From: Myxococcota bacterium
GTDB taxonomy: Bacteria > Myxococcota > Polyangia > GCA-2747355 > JAKLHH01
DNA: 10,898 nucleotides
Direction: 5' to 3'
Assembly: GCA_022710245.1 (NCBI GenBank)
Contig: JAKLHH010000142.1
Coordinates: 1-10,898, forward strand
In this document: positions 1 through 5,588 of the stretch, one piece after another
How the letters are laid out: every line of letters begins with the position of its first letter
How positions within the stretch are numbered: the stretch's first letter is position 1
Position numbers and translations under genes: made by a program
Notes under the pieces: model-generated
The model's database searches: none
What the model saw: the letters and a program-made list of their open reading frames with translations, nothing else
What the model was told of the DNA's origin: nothing

Positions 1-580
1 CGGGCGGCAGGGGGTGCGCCTTCGCCTCACGCCAGGCCTGGCACTGGAGCTCGAGGTCAGCGGTGGAGAGCTGGTCGTCCTCGTCGAGGGTGGCGAAGCG
101 CTCCTCGAGGCGTTGCCAGAGGAGCTGCGAGAGGAGCATCTCCCTCGGCGGCGTCTCGTCGTCCGCGGAGACCACCAGCACCCGCGGATCGAGCGCGGAG
201 GGTGCCCGCCTTGGCAGGCAGACGTGGAAGGTCGCCACCTGCTGATAGCTCTTGTCCTCGCTCGCCGGGCGCATCGCGAAGGGATCGGCGGCCCACGCCG
301 TCACCCAGGCGTCGTCGTCGACGGGCAGCGCTGCCGTCTCCTCGCCCAGCACGCCGAGCGCACGCTCGAGGATGGGGACGCGCAGCGCGGCGAGCACCAG
401 CAGATCGACCGGGGGCTGGAGGTCGAACAGGTGCTCGAGGGCGGTCACCTCAGCGAGGGGCAGCACCCGCCGGGTCGGCCCGTAGCAGAACCCCCGCTCC
501 GGGTCGAGGGTTCGCAGCGCGCCGAGGGTGGCGAGGATGGTTCGGAGGTCAGGGCTCGGTGCCAGCGGGCCTGGGAGCAT
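1..580 (-). CDS. Unrecognised protein, N-terminal part, cut by left edge
   Basis: The minus strand is open from an ATG at 580-578 to the left edge, giving about 193 residues with no stop. The product begins MLPGPLAPSPDLRTILATLG and contains stretches such as FDLQPPVDLLVLAALRVPIL and QLLWQRLEERFATLDEDDQL, with the balanced Leu/Asp/Glu/Ala composition and G/C-ending codons expected of a real gene in this genome. It looks soluble: no signal peptide or membrane segment is visible. I do not recognise the family. The start lies 56 bp downstream of the stop of the TonB-like gene on the same strand, so the two may be co-transcribed. No Shine-Dalgarno sequence is visible before the ATG. The C-terminus lies outside the window, so total length and any catalytic region are unknown. 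Confidence 0.72.
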   Translation of the reverse strand, partial: MLPGPLAPSPDLRTILATLGALRTLDPERGFCYGPTRRVLPLAEVTALEHLFDLQPPVDLLVLAALRVPILERALGVLGEETAALPVDDDAWVTAWAADPFAMRPASEDKSYQQVATFHVCLPRRAPSALDPRVLVVSADDETPPREMLLSQLLWQRLEERFATLDEDDQLSTADLELQCQAWREAKAHPLPP

Positions 581-636
581 GGGCCGATTCTGCCACGCGG
601 AGGCCTGCAGAGCACCGTCAAAGCCGAGCCTGCGCC

Positions 637-2658
637 TCAGCGGTTGAGCCCCGTCACCCGCCAGCGTCCGCCGCGCTCTCCGAGGATCAGGGTGACCGGG
701 GTGCGGCCGAGCTTGACCTGCGCGAGGAGGCAGCGGTCCTCGTAGCTCACCCCCTCAGGCAGCTGGCCGCTCGCGGCGCGGGCCTGCATCGGCGTCAGCA
801 CCTGCAGCGGCGAGGCCCCGCGGCCGCCGGCCTCGGCCAGCAGATCGCCGAGCATCCGCTGCAGGTCGGAGTGGCTCGAGGCGACCTTGCGCCCGCCCGA
901 CGAGAACGGCACGTCGCAGGCCGCGACCATCGCCTGGGCGCTCCCCGCCGAGAAGGCCTGCACGAAGCGGCGCGCCGCGGCGAGCGCCGCCGGATCGCGC
1001 GCGTCGAGAGGCTTCGGCGCGGGCTGCGCGGGGCCCTTGACCTTGCCCGAGGGCGCGCGCGCGGCAGGCTGCGCGGCCGTCTCGTCGTCGCCCAGGGTGG
1101 GGCCCGCCGGACCACCGCCCTGCCCCTGGCTCCCGTGGCTGTGGCCATGGCCGTGGCCGTCGTCGCCGTGCGCGTGCCCACCCGGCGCGTGGAGCCGCCG
1201 CAGCGTGCGGCCGCGCGCGTCCGCCACCTCGGTCGCCGGGTTGTCGATCGGGCCCTTCGGCGGCGTCGTCAGGATGAAGGGGTCGACCCCGAAGGTGCCG
1301 CACTGCCGCTGGTCGCGGTGGAACCGCCAGTGGACGTAGACCTTGCCGTCGGCGGAGCGGATCGCCCGCGGCGTCGCCTCGTAGGGCCCCGAGCTGAAGA
1401 CGGTGTCGAGCGCGGCGACGTCGAAGGTGAGCAGCCCGCTCGGCCGCGCGATGGTCGCCTTCTCGATCACCCCCGAGGGGGCCACGACGATCTCGATCAT
1501 CGTCCACAGGCTCATGTTGTTCATCGGGTTCGAGTCGGGCTTGCCGTCGAGGTCGACCAGGAACCCGAAGCCCCAGAGCTTGTGGATCTTGCGGTGCATG
1601 CGCGCGATGTAGAGCGCGAAGGGGTCGGCGCGCGTGCCGAGCGCGGTCTGGTTGCCCGGCTTGACCTCGGGGACGAAGTTCTCCAGCGCCGAGCGGATGC
1701 GCTCCCACTTCTTCGCCACGCCGCCGCCCTTGGTCGCCGACGGCTGCAGCCGCGCGAGCTCGCGCTGCTTGACGCCGGCCTGTCCGTCGATGCGGTCCTG
1801 GCTCTTGTAGTCGAGGTCGAGCCGCAGCCCGCGGCCCTTGCGCCCGGCGACGCCGGCCTGCCCGCGCTGGCCCGGCAAGAGGTCGCCGCCGGCGCCGCGC
1901 TCGGCCAGCTCCGGCCGCTGCTGCCGCGCCTCGCGAGGCGCGATCGGGCTCCGCATCGACATCAGCGGCGAGACCTTCTCGCGCCCCTTGCCCTCGCGGC
2001 CCTCGCGCCCCTCGCGGCCCCGGCTGCCCGGGCGCGCCTGCTGCTCTCGCGTCTCCGCGATGCGCGGCTTCTCGGCGCCCGGGGTCTTGTCGGGCTTCTG
2101 CCCCGGCAGCGCGCTCGGCCTCGGCTTCGGGTGGTCCTCGAGGAGGTTCGTCTCGCGGGCGCGGGTGTTCTCCTTCACCCGGCGGTTCTTGTCGGAGAGG
2201 AAGAGCGCGTCGTCGGGCGGCTTGTCGCTCTCCGCGTTGTGCGCCTCGACCATCTTCAGGCGCTGCCGCTGCACCTCGAGCGGCTTCACCGGCTGCGGCA
2301 GCTGCGGCTCCGGCTTCGCCTCGGCCTTCTTCTCCTCGGGCTTCTTCGGCGCGGGCGGCTCGGGCTTCTTCTGCGGCTGCTTCTGCTCCGCCAGCTCCTT
2401 CTTCTTCTCGGGGGGCGTGGGCTTCGGGCGCGGCAGCTCCACGCGATCCTTGTCCTCGGGCGCGGCGAGCGGGGCGTCCTCGGCGGGGGGCGGACCGATC
2501 TCGATGTCGATCGCGGGCTCTTCCTTCGGCGGCGCCTTGTCGCTCCCGTGCAGGTGCGAGAAGAGGAAGTAGGCGGTGGGCAGCAGCGTCCCGTGGTTCA
2601 CCACCAGCGAGATGATGAAGGCGACGAGGAGGACCTGCCAGCCGCCGCGCCGAGACAT
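637..2658 (-). CDS. TonB-like energy transducer with extra C-terminal domain
   Basis: This 673-aa protein probably spans the inner membrane once and reaches into the periplasm. Residues about 7-33 form an uncleaved N-terminal anchor (WQVLLVAFIISLVV). Residues 41-130 are a Pro/Lys/Glu-rich linker typical of TonB-family proteins. Residues 140-180 hold an FLSDKNRRVKENTRARET-type segment of the kind I recall in myxobacterial TonB-family proteins. Residues 209-228 repeat GREG. Residues about 345-450 resemble a TonB C-terminal domain, ending in YVHWRFHRD. A His/Gly-rich stretch follows (residues 490-508, AHGDDGHGHGHSHG), and residues 554-673 form a further domain that looks like an NTF2/SnoaL-type alpha+beta fold (FVQAFSAGSAQAMVAACDVPF ... 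GRWRVTGLNR). Classical TonB is about 240 aa and ends at the TonB domain. No ExbB or ExbD gene lies in the window. The anchor and linker are clear; the identity of the last domain is inferred. Confidence 0.82.
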   Translation of the reverse strand: MSRRGGWQVLLVAFIISLVVNHGTLLPTAYFLFSHLHGSDKAPPKEEPAIDIEIGPPPAEDAPLAAPEDKDRVELPRPKPTPPEKKKELAEQKQPQKKPEPPAPKKPEEKKAEAKPEPQLPQPVKPLEVQRQRLKMVEAHNAESDKPPDDALFLSDKNRRVKENTRARETNLLEDHPKPRPSALPGQKPDKTPGAEKPRIAETREQQARPGSRGREGREGREGKGREKVSPLMSMRSPIAPREARQQRPELAERGAGGDLLPGQRGQAGVAGRKGRGLRLDLDYKSQDRIDGQAGVKQRELARLQPSATKGGGVAKKWERIRSALENFVPEVKPGNQTALGTRADPFALYIARMHRKIHKLWGFGFLVDLDGKPDSNPMNNMSLWTMIEIVVAPSGVIEKATIARPSGLLTFDVAALDTVFSSGPYEATPRAIRSADGKVYVHWRFHRDQRQCGTFGVDPFILTTPPKGPIDNPATEVADARGRTLRRLHAPGGHAHGDDGHGHGHSHGSQGQGGGPAGPTLGDDETAAQPAARAPSGKVKGPAQPAPKPLDARDPAALAAARRFVQAFSAGSAQAMVAACDVPFSSGGRKVASSHSDLQRMLGDLLAEAGGRGASPLQVLTPMQARAASGQLPEGVSYEDRCLLAQVKLGRTPVTLILGERGGRWRVTGLNR

Positions 2659-2664
2659 GCGCGT

Positions 2665-2673
2665 ATTGTATCA
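2665..2673 (-). promoter_or_regulatory. Extended -10 element, probable leaderless start of TonB-like gene
   Basis: The minus strand reads TGATACAAT and then ACGCGC before the ATG at 2658. TG-n-TACAAT is a good extended -10. With six bases between the hexamer and the ATG, transcription would be expected to start on or next to the A of the ATG, giving a leaderless mRNA. In keeping with this, no Shine-Dalgarno sequence is present. No convincing -35 is seen (AGGACC at about 17 bp). Inferred from sequence only. Confidence 0.5.
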
Positions 2674-2694
2674 GACGGTGGAGGGGCGGTCCTT

Positions 2695-2759
2695 GGGGAG
2701 TTCTCCCGGCTGCGCCCGGGGACTTGTCCCCGTGACGCCGGAGAAGGGGAAGTCTCCCC
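2695..2759. repeat. Three spaced copies of a 14-bp GGGGAnnTnTCCCS palindrome
   Basis: Three inverted repeats occur at 2695-2708 (GGGGAGTTCTCCCG), 2718-2731 (GGGGACTTGTCCCC, extended by one further C-G pair on each side) and 2746-2759 (GGGGAAGTCTCCCC). Starts are 23 and 28 bp apart. They lie about 37-101 bp upstream of the TonB-like ATG, immediately upstream of its -10. Each could fold as a short hairpin or form a symmetrical protein-binding site. They could be tandem operators or a REP-like hairpin cluster; the sequence alone does not decide. Confidence 0.6.
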
Positions 2760-2794
2760 GCCGCGCAGGGGACGAGCGCGCGCAATCTGTCTTG

Positions 2795-2822
2795 CTCGCG
2801 TCCTTCGGACGCTCCGCGATGA
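2795..2822 (+). repeat. Hairpin module, copy 1
   Basis: This 28-bp segment contains the perfect hairpin GCGTCC-TTC-GGACGC (2798-2812) followed by TCCGCGATGA. It matches 24 of 28 bases of the segment at 7283-7310. Two of the four differences (2801 and 2809) are paired in the stem and change together from T-A to G-C. It sits five bases before the AATT that begins repeat copy D. Confidence 0.6.
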
Positions 2823-2826
2823 AGGG

Positions 2827-2883
2827 CAATTGTCGCGGCGCCGCACAGGTGGGGCGGTCGTGCGTAGCTGCCGCGACCAACAG
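2827..2883 (+). repeat. Dispersed ~50-bp repeat, copy D
   Basis: This copy begins CAATTGTCGCGGCGCCGC and ends GCCGCGACCAACAG. The ~46-nt core differs from copies A and B (5857-5964) at about three positions. It lies in the intergenic region 40 bp past the lexA stop codon. Read on the minus strand it encodes LLVAAATHDRPTCAAP, the same peptide as the copies inside the gene at 5589-6302, although no gene appears to be translated here. Confidence 0.8.
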
Positions 2884-2922
2884 CTTCGTGATCGCCCGCA
2901 CGTCGAGGAGGGCGCGACCTGC

Positions 2923-3540
2923 TCAGTTCAGCTTGCGGTAGACGCCCACCACCACACCGATGATGTCCACGCTGCGGAACTGCGACCGATGCACGTAGAT
3001 CGGCGCCATCGCCGCGTTCGCCGGCTGCAGGCGGATGCGATCGCCCTCCGGGTAGTAGCGCTTCACCGTGGCCTCCTCGCCGATCATCGCCACCACCACC
3101 TGCCCGGGGTCGGCGTTGATCTGCTTGCGCACGAAGATGAAGTCGCCGTCGTAGATGCCGTCCTCGATCATCGAGTCGCCCTTCACGCGCAGCGCGAAGA
3201 CCTCGCGGCTGGGCCCGATGAAGAAGCGATCGACCTTGACGGTGTCCTCGACGTACTCGGTGGCGAGCGCCGGCTGTCCGGCGGCGACGCGCCCGAGCAG
3301 CGGCACCTCGATCATCTGCCCGGACCCCCCGACCGGCCGCAGCGCGCGCGACTTCATGTCGTCGCGGGTGAGGAAGCCCTTGCGCTCGAGCGCCTTCAGG
3401 TGGTCGTTGACCCCGTTGGTGCTGCTGATCCCCATGTGCTCGCCGATCTCGCGCAGGGTCGGTGGGTAGCCGCGGGCCTCGATGCACTCGTTGATGAAGC
3501 CGAGGACCGCTTCCTGCCGTGGGGTGAGCTCGCTGCTCAT
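2923..3540 (-). CDS. lexA: LexA SOS-response repressor / autoprotease
   Basis: LexA (205 aa) represses DNA-damage genes and is inactivated by RecA-stimulated self-cleavage. The start [16 protein letters not shown] and a winged-helix DNA-binding domain (residues 1-70, recognition region about 27-50, [20 protein letters not shown]) match the family. The Ala-Gly cleavage site is A87-G88 in GRVAAGQP. The catalytic Ser is S123 ([10 protein letters not shown]) and the Lys is K160 (EATVKRYY). Length is normal (E. coli LexA is 202 aa). The reading frame stays open far upstream, but the ATG at 3540 gives the family N-terminus and has GGAG about six bases before it. The gene is transcribed towards the repeat-rich gap at 2659-2922. 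The upstream promoter has an inverted repeat resembling a LexA box in its spacer, which implies autoregulation. No other SOS gene is recognisable nearby. Confidence 0.97.
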   Translation of the reverse strand: MSSELTPRQEAVLGFINECIEARGYPPTLREIGEHMGISSTNGVNDHLKALERKGFLTRDDMKSRALRPVGGSGQMIEVPLLGRVAAGQPALATEYVEDTVKVDRFFIGPSREVFALRVKGDSMIEDGIYDGDFIFVRKQINADPGQVVVAMIGEEATVKRYYPEGDRIRLQPANAAMAPIYVHRSQFRSVDIIGVVVGVYRKLN

Positions 3541-3602
3541 CTTCGCTCCGTGAAGGACGGTGTGGGCGGCCGGCGCCGCGTCCAAGTAGCCCAAGTAGCC
3601 AT
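3537..3602 (-). other. lexA leader with possible 21-codon upstream ORF
   Basis: If transcription starts near 3699, lexA has a leader of about 160 nt. Within it an ATG at 3602 opens a 21-codon frame (begins [11 protein letters not shown]) whose TGA overlaps the lexA ATG as ATGA. The direct repeat CTACTTGGG/CTACTTGGA supplies its two Ala-Thr-Trp units. No Shine-Dalgarno sequence precedes it, so translation is uncertain and the overlap may be chance. Confidence 0.25.
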
Positions 3603-3699
3603 TGACGACCGCGTCGTCAGAGTGCTGAATTGCGGTTGCTGCGACAGAGCATCCAATGAAAGCCGAGTGATCGCTGCCTCCCTGGGAGCTACTGCACAG

Positions 3700-4680
3700 G
3701 TGGTCAGTATACTGAACGGATGTTTCAGGGTCAAGTTTTTGGCCCTTCTTGCCGGCGGGATCCTCGCGGGAGGCGGGCTGCTCGCGGCCGGTGTCGCCAC
3801 CGCGGCCCCGGCCCGGGCTCCGGCCCGCGCTCCGGCCCGGGCGCCGCGTGACGTCTCGCCCGAGGCGCGGCTGGTCGAGGCCTTCCAGAAGCGCGACCTG
3901 GTCGAGCTGGAGCGCGCTGCCCGCCGGCTGCGGGTGGCGGGGATGCGGGCGGCGCTGCGCTCGGACCGCCGCGCGCTCCGCACGGCGGCGCTGGCGGCGG
4001 CCCCCCTCGCGCCCACCGCCTGGCAGCTCCTGGCCGCGCTGATCGATCAGATCTCCGACCGCGATCGCGCGCTCGGCCTGGCCGCGGCGAGCGCCGCGCT
4101 CCGCATCGCCGAGGACCTCCGCCAGCCGGCGCTCCAGCTCAACGAGGAGCTGCCCGAGACGCTGACGCCGCAGGCGGCGAGGCTGGCCCGGCTCGCGGCC
4201 GACCGCGGGCTCTCGCTCGACGTGCGGGCGAAGGCGATCGGCGCGCTGGCGCAGCTCCTCGAGCTGGTGCCGCTGCCGGCGGACTCGCTGCTCGGCCTGC
4301 TCGGCGACCCGGAGGCCGCGCTGCGGCAGGCGGCGGTGGAGCTCTTCGTCCACACCCGCAGCGAGAAGGCGCGCGCGCGGCTGGCGAAGCTGGTCACCTC
4401 CGACAGCGTGCCGGCGGTGGCGCGGGCGGCGGCGGTCGCGCTCTGCGCCGAGGTCCCGCTCGCGAAGCGCAAGCCGGCCCCCACCGTCGAGGCGCTGGTC
4501 GCGGCCGGAGCGCAGGCGCGTCTGCGCGAGCTGGCCGCGGAGACCGACGCTCGGCCCGACGAGCTCCTCGATCTGGCGCGCTGCCTGACCCGCCTCGGCA
4601 CCACCGCCGACCGCACGGCGCTGCGCAAGCTCGAGGCGCGCGCGCCGGGGCTGCGCAAGCAGCTCAAGCGGCTCGAGTAG
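3700..4680 (+). CDS. Exported HEAT-like helical repeat protein, unknown role
   Basis: The GTG at 3700 gives 326 aa. Residues 1-36 read as a signal peptide: a basic n-region (FRVK), a hydrophobic core [19 protein letters not shown] and a probable cleavage after ATA. A short ARAP repeat (residues 38-49) follows, and the rest is almost entirely amphipathic Ala/Leu/Arg helices. Residues about 170-255 look like HEAT/armadillo units ([40 protein letters not shown]). Such repeats are protein-binding scaffolds; no enzyme motif is visible. The frame is open far upstream, so the start is uncertain: GGGAG lies 11 bases before GTG 3700, whereas a TTG at 3739 has AGGG at eight bases but would give a signal peptide with no basic n-region. 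The gene diverges from lexA and its 5' end overlaps the lexA promoter; it converges with the next gene, 38 bp away. Confidence 0.72.
   Translation: MVSILNGCFRVKFLALLAGGILAGGGLLAAGVATAAPARAPARAPARAPRDVSPEARLVEAFQKRDLVELERAARRLRVAGMRAALRSDRRALRTAALAAAPLAPTAWQLLAALIDQISDRDRALGLAAASAALRIAEDLRQPALQLNEELPETLTPQAARLARLAADRGLSLDVRAKAIGALAQLLELVPLPADSLLGLLGDPEAALRQAAVELFVHTRSEKARARLAKLVTSDSVPAVARAAAVALCAEVPLAKRKPAPTVEALVAAGAQARLRELAAETDARPDELLDLARCLTRLGTTADRTALRKLEARAPGLRKQLKRLE
3706..3734 (-). promoter_or_regulatory. lexA promoter with LexA-box-like repeat in the spacer
   Basis: On the minus strand TTGACC (3734-3729) and TATACT (3711-3706) are separated by exactly 17 bp, a near-ideal sigma-70-type promoter. 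The spacer, CTGAAACATCCGTTCAG (3728-3712), is an inverted repeat with CTGAA/TTCAG arms and ends in GTTCAG, like the LexA box I recall for Myxococcus xanthus but with one extra base between arms. LexA bound here would block RNA polymerase. A second, weaker CTG-N10-CAG lies at 3692-3707 just downstream of the -10. The -10 sits in the perfect palindrome TCAGTATACTGA (3704-3715), so TATACT is also present on the plus strand, but no matching plus-strand -35 is seen. Confidence 0.72.
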
Positions 4681-4695
4681 CGGGCGAAGCCTGGG

Positions 4696-4715
4696 GCTCC
4701 CTCGGGGCGAGGAGC
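4696..4715. other. Weak hairpin between convergent genes
   Basis: GCTC-C-CTC, loop GGGGC, GAG-GAGC forms a seven-pair stem with one bulged base in the 38-bp gap between two convergent genes. There is no T-run on either strand, so an intrinsic terminator cannot be claimed. It is the only candidate structure in the gap. Confidence 0.2.
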
Positions 4716-4718
4716 TGG

Positions 4719-5447
4719 TCAGTTCTCGATCGTGTAGACGAGCTCGAGGAGCTTGCCCTGGCGCCGCAGGGAGAGCGTGATGCGCTTCGCCGTCCTCACC
4801 TTCGTGTAGACCTCGAGCGCGCGGTCCGGGGTGGTGAACGCCATGCCATTGACCGTCGCGAGCTCGTCGCCGTTCCTCAGGCCGATCGCGTGGTAGAAGC
4901 TGCCCGGCCGGATCGCGTAGATCTTGAAGCCGGAGGGCGCGCCGTCGCGGACCGCGGGCACGATCCGCGCGCCCCGCCTGAGCTGGGCCGAGCTCGCGAG
5001 CAGCGCGTCGAGCCCGGCCCGCGTGACCCGGTAGGTGTTCGTCCTGACCTTCTTGATCCAGCTCGACGGACCGCTCTTCGCGTCTGTGGGGCTCTCGCTC
5101 GACCTGTCGGGCTCGGCTGCCATCTCGGGCTTGGTCTCGGGCTTGGTCGCCCCGCGACGGGCGCCCTCGGCGAAGAGCCCGAGGGCCTGCTGCGCCGAGC
5201 GGACGAGCTCGTTCACCACCTTGCGCACCACGTCCTGGTAGCGCCGGTCCAGCGACGCCACGAGCTCGTGCTGCTCACGCCGCATCGCCTGCAGCTCCTT
5301 CGCGCAGCTCGCTCGCTCGGCGCGCAGGCTGGCGAGCTCCTGCTCCACCCGCCGGAGCAGCTCCTCGGTCCGCGGGCCCGCGGTCGAGGCGCAACCCGCC
5401 GAGATCAGCACCAGCCAGACCAGGACCCGCCAGACCAGCCATCGCAT
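4719..5447 (-). CDS. Lipoprotein with coiled coil and GspC-like PDZ domain
   Basis: This 242-aa protein starts with a lipoprotein signal ending in the lipobox LISAGC (lipidated C19). Residues about 27-80 are a heptad-rich coiled coil ([20 protein letters not shown]). Residues 100-127 are a Lys/Pro/Glu/Ser linker (ETKPETKPE). Residues about 130-242 resemble the C-terminal PDZ part of type II secretion Gsp[21 protein letters not shown], then [22 protein letters not shown]. In GspC this region follows an inner-membrane anchor and helps assemble the secretion machinery; here the anchor is a lipid and the homology region carrying the secretin contact is replaced by a coiled coil. No other gsp gene is in the window, so a secretion role is inference; a generic PDZ chaperone or adaptor is the alternative. 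The start is fixed by a strong GGAGGTGA four bases before the ATG. Confidence 0.8.
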   Translation of the reverse strand: MRWLVWRVLVWLVLISAGCASTAGPRTEELLRRVEQELASLRAERASCAKELQAMRREQHELVASLDRRYQDVVRKVVNELVRSAQQALGLFAEGARRGATKPETKPEMAAEPDRSSESPTDAKSGPSSWIKKVRTNTYRVTRAGLDALLASSAQLRRGARIVPAVRDGAPSGFKIYAIRPGSFYHAIGLRNGDELATVNGMAFTTPDRALEVYTKVRTAKRITLSLRRQGKLLELVYTIEN

Positions 5448-5451
5448 GCAG

Positions 5452-5459
5452 TCACCTCC
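5452..5459 (-). promoter_or_regulatory. Strong Shine-Dalgarno of the PDZ lipoprotein gene
   Basis: GGAGGTGA on the minus strand, four bases before the ATG at 5447. It is the best Shine-Dalgarno match in the window and settles the start. Its TGA also closes a small upstream frame that begins at 5592. Confidence 0.75.
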
Positions 5460-5478
5460 GCTCGGAGCCCGAGCCGTC

Positions 5479-5511
5479 CGGCGAGCCCCGGCGCGCCAGC
5501 CGGGCTCGCCG
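5479..5511. other. Strong GC hairpin between two minus-strand genes
   Basis: CGGCGAGCC-(C)-CGGC, loop GCGCCA, GCCG-GGCTCGCCG: 13 pairs with one bulged base. It lies in the 141-bp gap between the repeat-containing gene (stop 5589) and the PDZ lipoprotein gene (start 5447). No T-run follows on either strand. It could attenuate or terminate transcription by another route, or stabilise mRNA ends. A small open frame at 5452-5592 also covers it. Confidence 0.5.
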
Positions 5512-5588
5512 ACTTGATGATGAGATAGAGGCCACCGTCGCCGCGCACCCTGCGCACGACGGCCGACACCGAAGCTGGAGCTCCGCGG

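Noticed and set aside
795..1339. Antisense ORFs of 128 and 150 aa within the TonB-like gene
   Set aside because: Low-complexity Arg/Pro/Ser composition and full overlap with a better-supported gene.
2659..2922. Insertion sequence carrying repeat D
   Set aside because: No transposase frame, and no terminal inverted repeats or target duplication could be shown; it fits a short non-autonomous repeat instead.
755..3487. A 910-aa minus-strand frame running through lexA and the TonB-like gene
   Set aside because: It is a frame-shifted shadow of both genes, of Arg/Ala/Gly composition; the other frame carries the LexA motifs and the TonB-type anchor.
202..4680. A 1492-aa open frame on the plus strand
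   Set aside because: Most of it is the antisense shadow of the TonB-like and lexA genes (Arg/Leu/Ala-rich, no domain). Only the last 326 codons, with signal peptide and helical repeats, are a real gene.
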